Below are positions 24,968 to 32,349 of a DNA stretch of 64,000 nucleotides, one piece after another. The notes under the pieces were generated by a model. It was not told the origin of the DNA and did no database searches. It saw only the letters and a list, made by a program, of their open reading frames with translations. Each line of letters opens with the position of its first letter. The stretch's first letter is position 1. The position numbers were made by a program, and so were the translations under genes. Origin of the DNA: Arthrobacter sp. ok362 (GTDB lineage Bacteria > Actinomycetota > Actinomycetes > Actinomycetales > Micrococcaceae); NCBI RefSeq assembly GCF_900102785.1, contig NZ_FNGC01000005.1:62001-126000 (forward strand), in the 5' to 3' direction.

Positions 24968-25180
24968 TCAGTCGACGAACTCCGACTGCGTCTCGATGAA
25001 GTCCCAGTCCGTAGCCGTCAATACTGCGGCGCCGCCGGCGGACGATTCAGCGGAACGGGGGCCGCCGGCGGCGGCGATCCCCTGCTGCACGGCCTCGGGC
25101 AGTTCGATGGTCCGGAGGTTTTCCCGAAGCCATTCCTTGCTCGCCAAATCCAGATCCAACCACCACATGTAGATCTCCAC
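24968..25180 (-). CDS. Very small hypothetical protein with Trp-rich N-terminus
   Basis: 70 residues: EIYMWWLDLDLASKEWLREN, a helix, an Ala/Gly/Ser-rich stretch (AAAGGPRSAESSAGG), then TDWDFIETQSEFVD. No family recognised. The start is the GTG at 25180, with AGGAGGAGG ending 8 nt upstream, one of the strongest ribosome-binding sites in the window; a GTG three codons earlier would overlap it. No partner gene adjoins. The amphipathic aromatic helix suggests binding to a protein or membrane surface (inference). Confidence 0.5.
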   Translation of the reverse strand: MEIYMWWLDLDLASKEWLRENLRTIELPEAVQQGIAAAGGPRSAESSAGGAAVLTATDWDFIETQSEFVD

Positions 25181-25330
25181 GGTGGCCACCTCCTCCTGTG
25201 TTCTTCAACCGTAGGCCCCGTCCGCGGGCTGTTCAAGGGACTCCGCGGCAATCGGCGTCAGCACCGCCCGAGCTGCGGGAAGGGGAAGTAAGCCCCTGTT
25301 CAGGGCGGCACCGCGGCGCCAGAATGAAGT

Positions 25331-25828
25331 ATGTCTGACGACTCCGCCAACGGCCCGGCGCCCCTCGTGGTGGGCGTGGTTCCGGGACAGCATCCCGAGG
25401 TGCTGCGGGTGGCGGCATCCCTTGCGAAGACCTTAGCCGCGCCCATGATCTGCGCCTACGTGGATGAGGCAAGCTACCTCGTGGAGTGGGATCCGACGCG
25501 GTCCGCGCACCGCCTGTCGCTGCATCCGGACGCGGACGACGCCCGGATCCGCGCGACCACCCAGGAGTTGCGTTCGATCATGGAGGCACGCTGCGCAAGC
25601 CTGGGGATCGACTGCACGCTGCGCACCCTGGCCGGGGACCCGGCCCGGGCGATCGGCAGGCTGGCCGCGGACGCCAACGCGTGCATGATCGTGGTGGGGA
25701 CCCCCGAACGCGGCATCGGCCACCGCATTACCGCGGCGCTCAACGGCTCCGTGGCGGCGTGGCTGAGCCATCATCAGGAGCGTCCGATCCTGATCGTTCC
25801 GGCGGTCGCTCCGGCGGGTAGAAAATAA
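25331..25828 (+). CDS. Universal stress protein UspA family
   Basis: 165 residues, one Usp domain: PLVVGVVPGQHPEVLRVAASLA (first strand-helix), and the ATP-site region CMIVVGTPERGIGHRITAALNGSVAAWLSHH with the 'G-x2-G-x9-G-S' motif adapted as GTPERG...NGSVA. ILIVPA ends the fold. ATP-binding Usp proteins help actinobacteria in dormancy and stress; the function here is not specified. It is monocistronic, with a strong hairpin about 90 bp downstream. Confidence 0.88.
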   Translation: MSDDSANGPAPLVVGVVPGQHPEVLRVAASLAKTLAAPMICAYVDEASYLVEWDPTRSAHRLSLHPDADDARIRATTQELRSIMEARCASLGIDCTLRTLAGDPARAIGRLAADANACMIVVGTPERGIGHRITAALNGSVAAWLSHHQERPILIVPAVAPAGRK

Positions 25829-25889
25829 AGCGAAAGTACTTATTCGGAGCGCTGGTGTTATCCCACTACCGCCGAGTAAGCTCGATGTG

Positions 25890-25968
25890 TAGGCCGGACG
25901 AACCGCCTACCCCATAGCTGCTCCGGAGTGCGTATCCCCCAATAACGCACTCCGGAGCTCTTTAATTT
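25890..25968 (+). ncRNA. Candidate small RNA with C-run loops ending in a terminator
   Basis: Two hairpins lie in the 227-bp gap between usp and csoR. The first is GTAGGCCGG-ACGAA-CCGCCTAC (25890-25911). The second is a perfect 14-bp stem (25920-25933 with 25945-25958) whose 11-nt loop is ATCCCCCAATA, followed by TCTTTAATTT. A hairpin pair with a C-run in the loop and a terminal T-tract recalls the actinobacterial 6C RNA, but only five C's occur here and the first loop lacks a C-run. It may simply be the usp terminator. Confidence 0.35.
25920..25968 (+). terminator. Rho-independent terminator after usp or the candidate sRNA
   Basis: Arms GCTCCGGAGTGCGT and ACGCACTCCGGAGC are perfectly complementary over 14 bp and are followed by TCTTTAATTT, giving one of the few canonical T-tailed terminators in this window. 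Confidence 0.85.
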
Positions 25969-26027
25969 GCACAACGTTCCAGATTCAGCGCCAGCCCGCA
26001 CCGCCACCCCGCACGGAGGCTTGAAAG

Positions 26028-26044
26028 ATACCCCTAGGGGGTAT
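26028..26044. promoter_or_regulatory. CsoR operator upstream of csoR
   Basis: ATACCCCTAGGGGGTAT is a near-palindrome of the kind bound by CsoR copper repressors (A/T arms around C4-G5 tracts). It ends 11 bp before the csoR start, so bound repressor would block transcription of csoR-copZ-copA until Cu(I) is present. Family knowledge supports the role; binding is not shown. Confidence 0.85.
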
Positions 26045-26055
26045 AGGTTGAGTGC

Positions 26056-26418
26056 ATGAGCGAGTCAGAACTTCCCGGCACGGCGAGCCTGGACCCCGCG
26101 AGCTTGGACACGGCGCCCCTCGAGCAGCACGGCTACACCGCCAACAAGGATGCCTACCTTCGCCGGCTCAAGCGGATCGAAGGGCAGGTCCGCGGCATCG
26201 CCCGAATGGTTGACGAGGACAAATACTGCATCGACATCCTCACCCAGGTCGCCGCCGTCACCAAGGCCCTGCATGCCGTGAGCCTGGGGCTCGTCGAGGA
26301 ACACATCGGGCACTGCGTGGTCGGCGCCGCCGCCGAGCCGGATCCGGAGCTTCGGGCCGAGGCCATCGATTTCAAAGTCAAGGAAGCCACCGATGCCATC
26401 GGACGCCTCCTGCGCTAG
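26056..26418 (+). CDS. csoR: Copper-sensing repressor CsoR
   Basis: 120 residues of all-helical DUF156/CsoR fold. The Cu(I) ligands are Cys58, His83 and Cys87 (DKYCIDILTQ, EEHIGHC), with the same 25 and 4 residue spacing as Mycobacterium tuberculosis CsoR (Cys36, His61, Cys65). RRLKRIEGQVRGIARM is the DNA-contacting helix. The first 30 residues are an acidic tail not found in short CsoR proteins. It is the first gene of a three-gene copper unit and carries a CsoR-type operator just upstream. Confidence 0.95.
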   Translation: MSESELPGTASLDPASLDTAPLEQHGYTANKDAYLRRLKRIEGQVRGIARMVDEDKYCIDILTQVAAVTKALHAVSLGLVEEHIGHCVVGAAAEPDPELRAEAIDFKVKEATDAIGRLLR

Positions 26419-26485
26419 GACCTGCACCACCCACCACACCACCGGGCCGGGGAACCACCACCTGCCCAGCGACAAGGAGCACGCC

Positions 26486-26716
26486 ATGGCCACCGTTTCC
26501 ACCACCGTCAACGTTTCCGGCATGACCTGCGGCCACTGCGTGTCCTCCGTCAGTGAAGAACTTGAGGCGCTCTCCGGCGTCGAAAAGGTCGACGTCGATC
26601 TCAAGGCCGGGGGCATCTCCACCGTCACGATCACCTCCAACGAAACACTCTCGTCCTCCGAGATCGGCGAGGCAGTCGCGGAGGCCGGCTACCTCGTGGT
26701 CGCCAGCGAAGCCTAA
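26486..26716 (+). CDS. copZ: Copper chaperone CopZ-like (heavy-metal-associated domain)
   Basis: 76 residues, one HMA domain: VNVSGMTCGHCVSSVSEEL with the Cu(I)-binding CxxC, then VDVDLKAGGISTVTI and EAVAEAGYLVV. It should carry Cu(I) to the ATPase and to CsoR. AAGGAG lies 7 nt before the ATG. It follows csoR by 67 bp and precedes copA closely. Other thiophilic metals are possible but the CsoR partner favours copper. Confidence 0.93.
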   Translation: MATVSTTVNVSGMTCGHCVSSVSEELEALSGVEKVDVDLKAGGISTVTITSNETLSSSEIGEAVAEAGYLVVASEA

Positions 26717-26803
26717 GTGACGTTCGCGGCGGGCGCAGACGCCGGCCAACGGCAGACGCCGTCGGACGGCACCAAGCTAATCGACCGGGAAAAGAAGGGC
26801 GCA

Positions 26804-29101
26804 GTGAGCAGCGAGCAGTTGTTGGACCAGGCCGAAAGCCGCGTCATTGACCTCGATATCGAGGGCATGACCTGCGCCTCCTGCGTCAATCGGCTCGAGC
26901 GCAGGCTCGGAAAGCTCGACGGCGTCGAGGCCAGCGTCAACTTGCCCCTCGAGTCGGCCCGTGTCAGCGTCCCGGCGGACATTACCGACGACCAAATCAC
27001 CGCCACGGTCGCGGCCGCTGGCTATAAGGCCACGATCCGGTCCCCCAGGTACCCGGGCACACCGGTTGAGCCTGCAGAACTCCCGGCCAGCACCGGGGTT
27101 CCGGCCGGCTCGGCCGCGCCCTCGCTCCGCCCGCGGCTCGTCGCGGCAGCCGCCCTCACCGTGCCGGTGTTCGCGATCTCGATGATCCCGGCGCTGCAGT
27201 TCCCGAACTGGGGGTGGGCGGCCGCTGTCCTGGCGTTGCCGGTGGTCACTTGGGCGGCGTGGCCTTTTCACCGTGCCGCGGCCGCCAACGCCCGGCACCT
27301 GGCCTCGACCATGGACACCCTGGTGTCAATCGGCGTGATTGCAGCCTATGCGTTCTCGGCCGGCCAACTCCTTGCCGACCCGCGCATGACCGAACACCCG
27401 GCAGCCGAGGGCATGGGCTCCGGCGGCCTGTATTTCGAGGTCGCATCCGTGGTCACCACGTTCCTGCTGCTCGGCCGCTATCTGGAGGCCAATGCCAAAC
27501 GCAAGGCAGGCGACGCCCTCAGGGCCCTGCTGGACTTGGGGGCAAAAGACGCGACGGTCCTGCGCGACGGCACCGAGCACAAGATTCCGGCCGATCAGCT
27601 GGCCGTCGGAGACGTGATCGTGGTCCGCCCCGGCGAGAAGATCGCCACCGACGGCGTGGTCTTCGACGGCTCCTCGGCCGTGGACGCCTCCCTCGTGACC
27701 GGCGAATCCGTGCCGGTGGAAGTCGGCCCGGACAGCCAGGTCACCGGGGCCACCATCAACACCTCCGGCCGGCTCCTGGTCCGCGCCACCCGCGTCGGAT
27801 CCGAAACCACCCTGGCCCAGATGGGCCGCCTCGTCTCTGCGGCGCAGACCGGGAAAGCCCCGATCGCCCGACTCGCAGACCGCATCAGCGCCGTCTTCGT
27901 ACCGGTCGTCCTGGCCATCGCCACCCTCACCTTCGGGGCCTGGCTGATGGCGGCCGGACCGGCCGTGAGTCCCGAGGAAGTCCGGGCCGCCTTCACCGCC
28001 GCCGTGGCCGTGCTGGTCATCGCCTGCCCCTGCGCCCTGGGGCTGGCCACGCCGGTGGGCCTGCTCACGGGAACCGGCCGCGGCGCCCAGCTCGGCATCC
28101 TGATCAAGGGGCCGCAGGTCCTCGAGGACACCCGGACGGTGGACACGATCCTGCTGGACAAGACCGGGACCGTCACCACCGGCCGGCTTGCCGTGGACGG
28201 CATCCAGGGCTTCGGACCGTACAGTGAAGCCGAGGTCCTGCGCCTCGCGGGGGCCGTGGAAAACGCCTCCGAGCACCCCATCGCCCGGGCCATCGCCACT
28301 GCGGCATTGGCCGCGGAGCGCTTGAACAGCGACGGCGCCGGCCACCCCGCCGTCGCCGGCTTCCGTTCCGCGCCCGGCGGCGGCGTTCAGGGCACCGTGG
28401 ACGGCCGGCTCGTAGCCGCGGGGCGCACCGGCTGGCTGCTGGAGCTCGGCATCGCCCCGGCACCGGCACAGCGGGAGGCGCTGGCCGCTGCCGAAGACGC
28501 GGGCGCCACGGCCATCTGGGTTGCCGTTGACGGCGAAACCGCCGGCATCATCCGCCTGCGGGACACCGTCAAGCCCGGCTCCGCAGCCGCGGTCACCCGG
28601 CTCCGGGAACTTGGGCTCCGGCCGATCCTGCTGACCGGTGACAACACCGCCGTGGCCGCGCAGGTGGCGGCCGCCGTCGGGATCAGCCCGGACGACGTCT
28701 TCGCGGGTGTGCTCCCGGAGGGCAAGGTCGGGGCCGTGCGGAAGCTGCAAGCGGCGGGCGCCATTGTGGCGGTGGCCGGGGACGGGGTCAACGACGCCGC
28801 GGCGCTGGCGCAGGCGGACCTGGGCATCGCGATGGGCTCCGGCACCGACGTCGCAATCGAGGCTGCCGATCTAACGGTGATGGGCAACGACCTCGGGCAG
28901 GTGGCGCAGGCGATCGAGCTCTCCCGCCGGACGCTCGGCACCATCAAGACCAACCTATTCTGGGCGTTCTTCTACAACGCCGTGGGCATTCCGGTGGCAG
29001 CCCTGGGCCTGCTCAACCCGATGATTGCCGGCGCCGCGATGGCCGCCAGCTCGGTGCTGGTGGTGGCCAACTCGCTTCGGCTGCGCAGCTTCGGCAGCTA
29101 A
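26804..29101 (+). CDS. copA: Copper-exporting P1B-type ATPase
   Basis: 765 residues from the GTG at 26804 (AAGAAGGG upstream); a GTG at 26717, right after the copZ stop, would add 29 residues but lacks a ribosome-binding site. It pumps Cu(I) out of the cell with ATP. Parts in order: N-terminal metal-binding domain GMTCASC (21-27), eight membrane helices, the CPC transport motif (408-410), phosphorylation site DKTGT (452-456), SEHP helix (His491-Pro492) and hinge GDGVND (659-664). Downstream NNLFWAFFYNAVGIP-like (here TNLFWAFFYNAVGIP) and MAASSVLVVANSLRLR mark group 1B-1. It ends the csoR-copZ-copA unit. Confidence 0.95.
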   Translation: MSSEQLLDQAESRVIDLDIEGMTCASCVNRLERRLGKLDGVEASVNLPLESARVSVPADITDDQITATVAAAGYKATIRSPRYPGTPVEPAELPASTGVPAGSAAPSLRPRLVAAAALTVPVFAISMIPALQFPNWGWAAAVLALPVVTWAAWPFHRAAAANARHLASTMDTLVSIGVIAAYAFSAGQLLADPRMTEHPAAEGMGSGGLYFEVASVVTTFLLLGRYLEANAKRKAGDALRALLDLGAKDATVLRDGTEHKIPADQLAVGDVIVVRPGEKIATDGVVFDGSSAVDASLVTGESVPVEVGPDSQVTGATINTSGRLLVRATRVGSETTLAQMGRLVSAAQTGKAPIARLADRISAVFVPVVLAIATLTFGAWLMAAGPAVSPEEVRAAFTAAVAVLVIACPCALGLATPVGLLTGTGRGAQLGILIKGPQVLEDTRTVDTILLDKTGTVTTGRLAVDGIQGFGPYSEAEVLRLAGAVENASEHPIARAIATAALAAERLNSDGAGHPAVAGFRSAPGGGVQGTVDGRLVAAGRTGWLLELGIAPAPAQREALAAAEDAGATAIWVAVDGETAGIIRLRDTVKPGSAAAVTRLRELGLRPILLTGDNTAVAAQVAAAVGISPDDVFAGVLPEGKVGAVRKLQAAGAIVAVAGDGVNDAAALAQADLGIAMGSGTDVAIEAADLTVMGNDLGQVAQAIELSRRTLGTIKTNLFWAFFYNAVGIPVAALGLLNPMIAGAAMAASSVLVVANSLRLRSFGS

Positions 29102-29114
29102 GCCGGCATTCGCC

Positions 29115-29152
29115 CGGGCGCCGCTGCCTCAGGCGGGCGCCGCTGGCTCAGG
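29115..29152. repeat. 19-nt tandem duplication at the 3' end of the DUF2277 gene
   Basis: CGGGCGCCGCTGCCTCAGG (29115-29133) is followed directly by a copy with one mismatch (29134-29152). The second copy runs over the stop codon (29148-29150) of the minus-strand DUF2277 gene, and the first copy repeats that stop downstream. Confidence 0.8.
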
Positions 29153-29420
29153 CCGCGCCGTAGCGGACGGCAGCCCGGGCTTTGGCCTTAGCGGCTTCCT
29201 CCCCGCGGTCCTTTGCCGGGGCGTGGGTCACCAGGGAGTCGAGCAGGTGCTGCGTCGCGTGGGCAATCTCATGCACAGCCTGGTTGAAGGCCTCTTCGTT
29301 GGCCTTGGAAGGCTTGGTGCTCCCACTGATCTTGCGCACGTATTGCAGCGCCGCAGCCTCCACCTCGGCGGTGGTCGCGTGGGGCTCAAAATTGTGGAGG
29401 GTCCGGATGTTTCGGCACAT
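29148..29420 (-). CDS. DUF2277 domain protein
   Basis: 90 residues, matching the whole DUF2277 pattern: MCRNIRTLHNFEPHATTAEV, then ALQYVRKISGSTKPSKANEEAF and AVHEIAHATQHLLDSLV. The family is small, helical and of unknown function, common in actinobacteria. Conserved Cys2 at the very N-terminus is a family feature. GGAGAT precedes the ATG. It stands alone, convergent with copA and in the same direction as the EamA gene. Confidence 0.9.
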   Translation of the reverse strand: MCRNIRTLHNFEPHATTAEVEAAALQYVRKISGSTKPSKANEEAFNQAVHEIAHATQHLLDSLVTHAPAKDRGEEAAKAKARAAVRYGAA

Positions 29421-29518
29421 ATCTCCATGCTAAATGCCTTCGGGCCAGGGAACGAGGGCCCTGGCCCGAATGCTGGCACCCGGCAGGCGGGCCTGCGAGG
29501 GCTGAGGTGGGTGGCGGC

Positions 29519-30616
29519 TTACGGCACGGGCTCGCAGTCGTTCGCGTGATCCAGCGCTGCCGCGCCGGTGCCGGCCGGGGCGCGGAGCTCGTCCAGCCGG
29601 ACCAGCACCACGCCCCCGACGATCAGCAGCCCGCCCAGGAGCTGGATGGATCCGGGCAGTTCGCCGAGCAGCAGCCACGCCCAGATGACGGCGAACAGCA
29701 CCTCGGTGAGCGAGACAAAGGACGCGACTTTCGAGCCCAGCGCCCGCGCGGCGACAATTCCGGACACGTACGCCACCACCGTGGCCAGGACCACGAGGCC
29801 GCCCAGGGCCACCCACCACGGGGTCACCCAGGGTCCGAGGCGGGTGTCGGCGGTGCTGAAGGCCATCGGCAGCAGCCCGGTTGCCGCGGTCAGCCACATG
29901 ACGATCGCGCCCACCATGAGCCCGCCGGAGGCCAGGACGATGGGCGGGAGGGTGTCGTTTTCCTTGGCCGTGATGAAGAAGTAGATGGCGAGGCAGACGG
30001 CGGCCGCGATCCCCCACAGCACGCCGATGAGGTCGACCTTCACGGCTCCCGTGAGGTCCAGGACCAGGACCAGCCCGCCGAGGGACAGGAGCGTGCCGGC
30101 AATGGTCAGTGGCCGCGGCCGTTTCCGGCTGACGGCCCACAGCCAGAGCACGATCAGGACCGGCGCGAGGTACTCCAGCAGCAGGGCGACGCCGACCGAC
30201 AGCCGGGACACGGCGTTGAAGTAAAACAGCTGGCAGGCGGCGACGCCGATGAATCCGAACAACACGACGGTCAGCCAATTGTCCCGGAGCTGGTGCCACC
30301 GCCCGCGCAGGGCGAAAATGGCGGGGACGGCCAGAATCAGGGCCGCGCCCGTGAGCCGGGCCGTGACGGCCGCGCCGGGTGTCCACCCCGTTTCCAGGAG
30401 CGCCTTGGCGAATGACCCGGAGAGCCCGAACACCGCGGACGAAAACAGGGCGACCCCCAGGCCCGAGGCCATGAAGCCCGATGCCGCGCCGGCCCGCTGG
30501 GCCCCCTGCGCTGCTCCTTGGCTCGCGCCCCGCGTGGCGCTGCCCGGTTCGGAGGCGGGCCGGTGGGCGGCAAGGTCTCGTACCGGGGCGGCGGCGGGGC
30601 GGTGGGGGGCAGACAC
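29519..30616 (-). CDS. EamA/DMT-superfamily exporter
   Basis: 365 residues. After an Ala/Pro-rich cytoplasmic leader of about 45 residues come ten predicted membrane helices in two EamA repeats; GVALFSSAVFGLSGSFAKALLETGWTP-type opening (first 20 read GVALFSSAVFGLSGSFAKAL) and SLTEVLFAVIWAWLLLGELP (the 'E-x-x-x-A ... W-L-L-L-G-E' end of repeat 2) are typical. Substrates in the superfamily are amino acids, nucleotides or drugs; not readable here. The start is a GTG with AGGAG in front, and this ribosome-binding site lies within a 13-bp palindrome. It is divergent from a CGNR protein, a likely regulator. Confidence 0.87.
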   Translation of the reverse strand: MSAPHRPAAAPVRDLAAHRPASEPGSATRGASQGAAQGAQRAGAASGFMASGLGVALFSSAVFGLSGSFAKALLETGWTPGAAVTARLTGAALILAVPAIFALRGRWHQLRDNWLTVVLFGFIGVAACQLFYFNAVSRLSVGVALLLEYLAPVLIVLWLWAVSRKRPRPLTIAGTLLSLGGLVLVLDLTGAVKVDLIGVLWGIAAAVCLAIYFFITAKENDTLPPIVLASGGLMVGAIVMWLTAATGLLPMAFSTADTRLGPWVTPWWVALGGLVVLATVVAYVSGIVAARALGSKVASFVSLTEVLFAVIWAWLLLGELPGSIQLLGGLLIVGGVVLVRLDELRAPAGTGAAALDHANDCEPVP

Positions 30617-30622
30617 GGCAAT

Positions 30623-30635
30623 CTCCTGTCAGGAG
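30623..30635. promoter_or_regulatory. Palindrome over the EamA ribosome-binding site
   Basis: CTCCTG-T-CAGGAG is a perfect 6-bp inverted repeat in the 71-bp gap between divergent EamA and CGNR genes. It contains the EamA ribosome-binding site on the minus strand, so it could act as an operator or mask the site in the mRNA. A second short palindrome, GTCATGAC, lies at 30651-30658. Confidence 0.35.
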
Positions 30636-30687
30636 TAAAGTAGGGTTATGGTCATGACATTACGCCCGGACGAGGTAAGGAGTCAAG

Positions 30688-31230
30688 ATGGTTTTTGCCC
30701 CTGACACGGAAGTTGCCCTGCGCTCTGTGGTCAACCTCATCAACACCTCCGCCAACGGCGAGGAGCATTTGGCCACCGCGAAAGATCTGGACGACTTCCT
30801 GGACGCCGAGGGCTTCACCGGTTCCCGGATCCGGGACGAGGCCGAGCTGGCAAGCGTGCGGCACCTGCGCAGCGAGCTCGCCGAGCTCTGGCTGGCGGAC
30901 GAGGCCACTGCCGCGGAGACCGTGAACCGGCTGCTCCGGGAGGCCCGGGCGCTGCCCCAGCTGGTCAAGCACGATCCTTGGGACTGGCACCTGCACGCCA
31001 CCACCCCGGAGGCCCCGCTGGCCGACCGGATGAGTACGGAGGCGGCCATGGCGATCGTTGACGTGATCCGCAGTAAGGAAACGGACCGTCTGCTGGTCTG
31101 CGCCGCGGACGACTGCGACGCCGTCGTGCTGGATCTGAGCCGCAACCGCTCGAAGCGCTACTGCGACACGGGAAACTGCGCCAACCGCGCGCACGTGGCC
31201 GCGTACCGGGCCCGGAAAGCCGCGTCCTGA
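30688..31230 (+). CDS. CGNR zinc-finger (ABATE domain) protein, probable regulator
   Basis: 180 residues. The N-terminal ABATE-type domain (about 1-125) starts LRSVVNLINTSANGEE; the C-terminal CGNR finger is LLVCAADDCDAVVLDLS followed by RYCDTGNCANRAHVAAYR, with four Cys (two pairs) for zinc. Such proteins are thought to be stress- or substrate-linked transcription regulators. AGGAG lies 6 nt before the ATG. The divergent EamA exporter 71 bp away is the natural target (inference). Confidence 0.87.
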   Translation: MVFAPDTEVALRSVVNLINTSANGEEHLATAKDLDDFLDAEGFTGSRIRDEAELASVRHLRSELAELWLADEATAAETVNRLLREARALPQLVKHDPWDWHLHATTPEAPLADRMSTEAAMAIVDVIRSKETDRLLVCAADDCDAVVLDLSRNRSKRYCDTGNCANRAHVAAYRARKAAS

Positions 31231-31261
31231 CGGCGACGGCCCGGGCTGTGGCCCTCGCTGC

Positions 31262-31303
31262 TAAGCCTGCGGCGGTAGGCCTGCGGTGTTAGGCCTGCGG
31301 GCC
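31262..31303. repeat. Three 14-nt tandem units at a gene end
   Basis: Units TAAGCCTGCGGCGG, TAGGCCTGCGGTGT and TAGGCCTGCGGGCC lie in tandem at 31262, 31276 and 31290. The stop codon of the minus-strand gene ending at 31289 falls at the junction of units 2 and 3. Confidence 0.75.
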
Positions 31304-31651
31304 GCCGTCACGGGAATCGCCGGGGCCGGCCTCGGGGCGGGGCTGCGCTGACGGGCCGCCGTGGCCGGAGGACGGGCGCTTGGAACTGAGGTTGACGCCG
31401 GAGCCCTTGCCCAGGTCCGCGGGGTTGTCCTTGTGGCTCATCGCGAGCATGGCGGCCACCACCAGGATCACAATGAAGGCGATCCCGGCGCCGGTCAGCG
31501 CGAGGTCGAACCGGGGTGAGCGGGCGCTGCCGCCCGAGGCGAAGATCAGGACGCCGAAGAACACCACCACGGCCCAGAACGCCGAGAACATGAGCGGTCC
31601 CTTGACCGAGGTCCGCAGGCTGCGGGGCGCTCCGGGTTTCTGCTGTGCCAA
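31289..31651 (-). CDS. Small two-helix membrane protein
   Basis: 120 residues with two predicted membrane helices (about 21-40 and 52-72, the second reading LTGAGIAFIVILVVAAMLA) between a basic N-terminus and a disordered, Ser/Gly/Pro-rich C-terminus. No family recognised. The start is a TTG with AGGAGG 8 nt upstream, which supports this reading over any ATG. It is on the same strand as the next membrane-protein gene, 84 bp away, but nothing links them in function. Confidence 0.7.
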   Translation of the reverse strand: MAQQKPGAPRSLRTSVKGPLMFSAFWAVVVFFGVLIFASGGSARSPRFDLALTGAGIAFIVILVVAAMLAMSHKDNPADLGKGSGVNLSSKRPSSGHGGPSAQPRPEAGPGDSRDGGPQA

Positions 31652-31735
31652 GGTGTTTTCCTCCTGCAGCCCGCGCGGGGAAGCGTGGCTGTCTTGTTAC
31701 CGCAATTGTTCTACGCCGGGTAGAACCTGTCCGTA

Positions 31736-32329
31736 CTAGTTTACGGCCTCCACGGAATCGCCCGGAGCATCATGCCGCAGGGTCAGGCCGGACAGCATCC
31801 ACAGGACGCCGCCGATGATGGCCCCGCCGCCCGCAACACCGAGGAGCGCGTGCGCGCCGAGGCCGATGAAGAACGGCAGCGCGATTGCAGTGCCCAGCCC
31901 GATCACGCCGGAGGCGATCCAGTCGCGGGCCAGCACGGACCGTCCGCGGGCGAGGACGCCCGCGACCAGCTCCGCGGCGCCGGCCACGCCCAGGCCCACG
32001 GCCGCGATCGTTCCGAAGACGAGTGGGGCCGGGATCAGGGCTACGGCCGCGCCGGCTCCGGCCAGGGCTGCTCCGCCGGCGGAGAGGATCCTGCCGGCGC
32101 CTTCCCGGGGGCGGAGCCCGGTCTTGGGCACGGTCCAGAGCATCGCCACACCGGTGGCCAGCAGATAGAGGCCGCCGGCCCAGCCCATGCCGGCCTCGGA
32201 CGGCGCGGCCCAGAACACGGTGACCGCACCAAACACGAGCGCAACGGCCGCCCTGACGAGCACGGGCTTCCAGAGGTCGGCCGCGGCGCGGATGGCAGGG
32301 GTCGCGTCAGGCGCTGCGGGAAGAGTCAC
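31736..32329 (-). CDS. Integral membrane protein of unknown function (DUF308-like layout)
   Basis: 197 residues with six predicted helices separated by very short loops, each rich in Gly and Ala (AALAGAGAAVALIPAPLVFG, VGLGVAGAAELVAGVLARGR). The 'G-x-x-x-L-x-x-G ... A-E-L-x-x-G' rhythm resembles HdeD/DUF308-type proteins, but I cannot confirm it. The start is a GTG. It begins 20 bp downstream of the MATE gene end and could be cotranscribed with it. Confidence 0.65.
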   Translation of the reverse strand: MTLPAAPDATPAIRAAADLWKPVLVRAAVALVFGAVTVFWAAPSEAGMGWAGGLYLLATGVAMLWTVPKTGLRPREGAGRILSAGGAALAGAGAAVALIPAPLVFGTIAAVGLGVAGAAELVAGVLARGRSVLARDWIASGVIGLGTAIALPFFIGLGAHALLGVAGGGAIIGGVLWMLSGLTLRHDAPGDSVEAVN

Positions 32330-32349
32330 CCGTCCAGTTTAGTGCGAAC

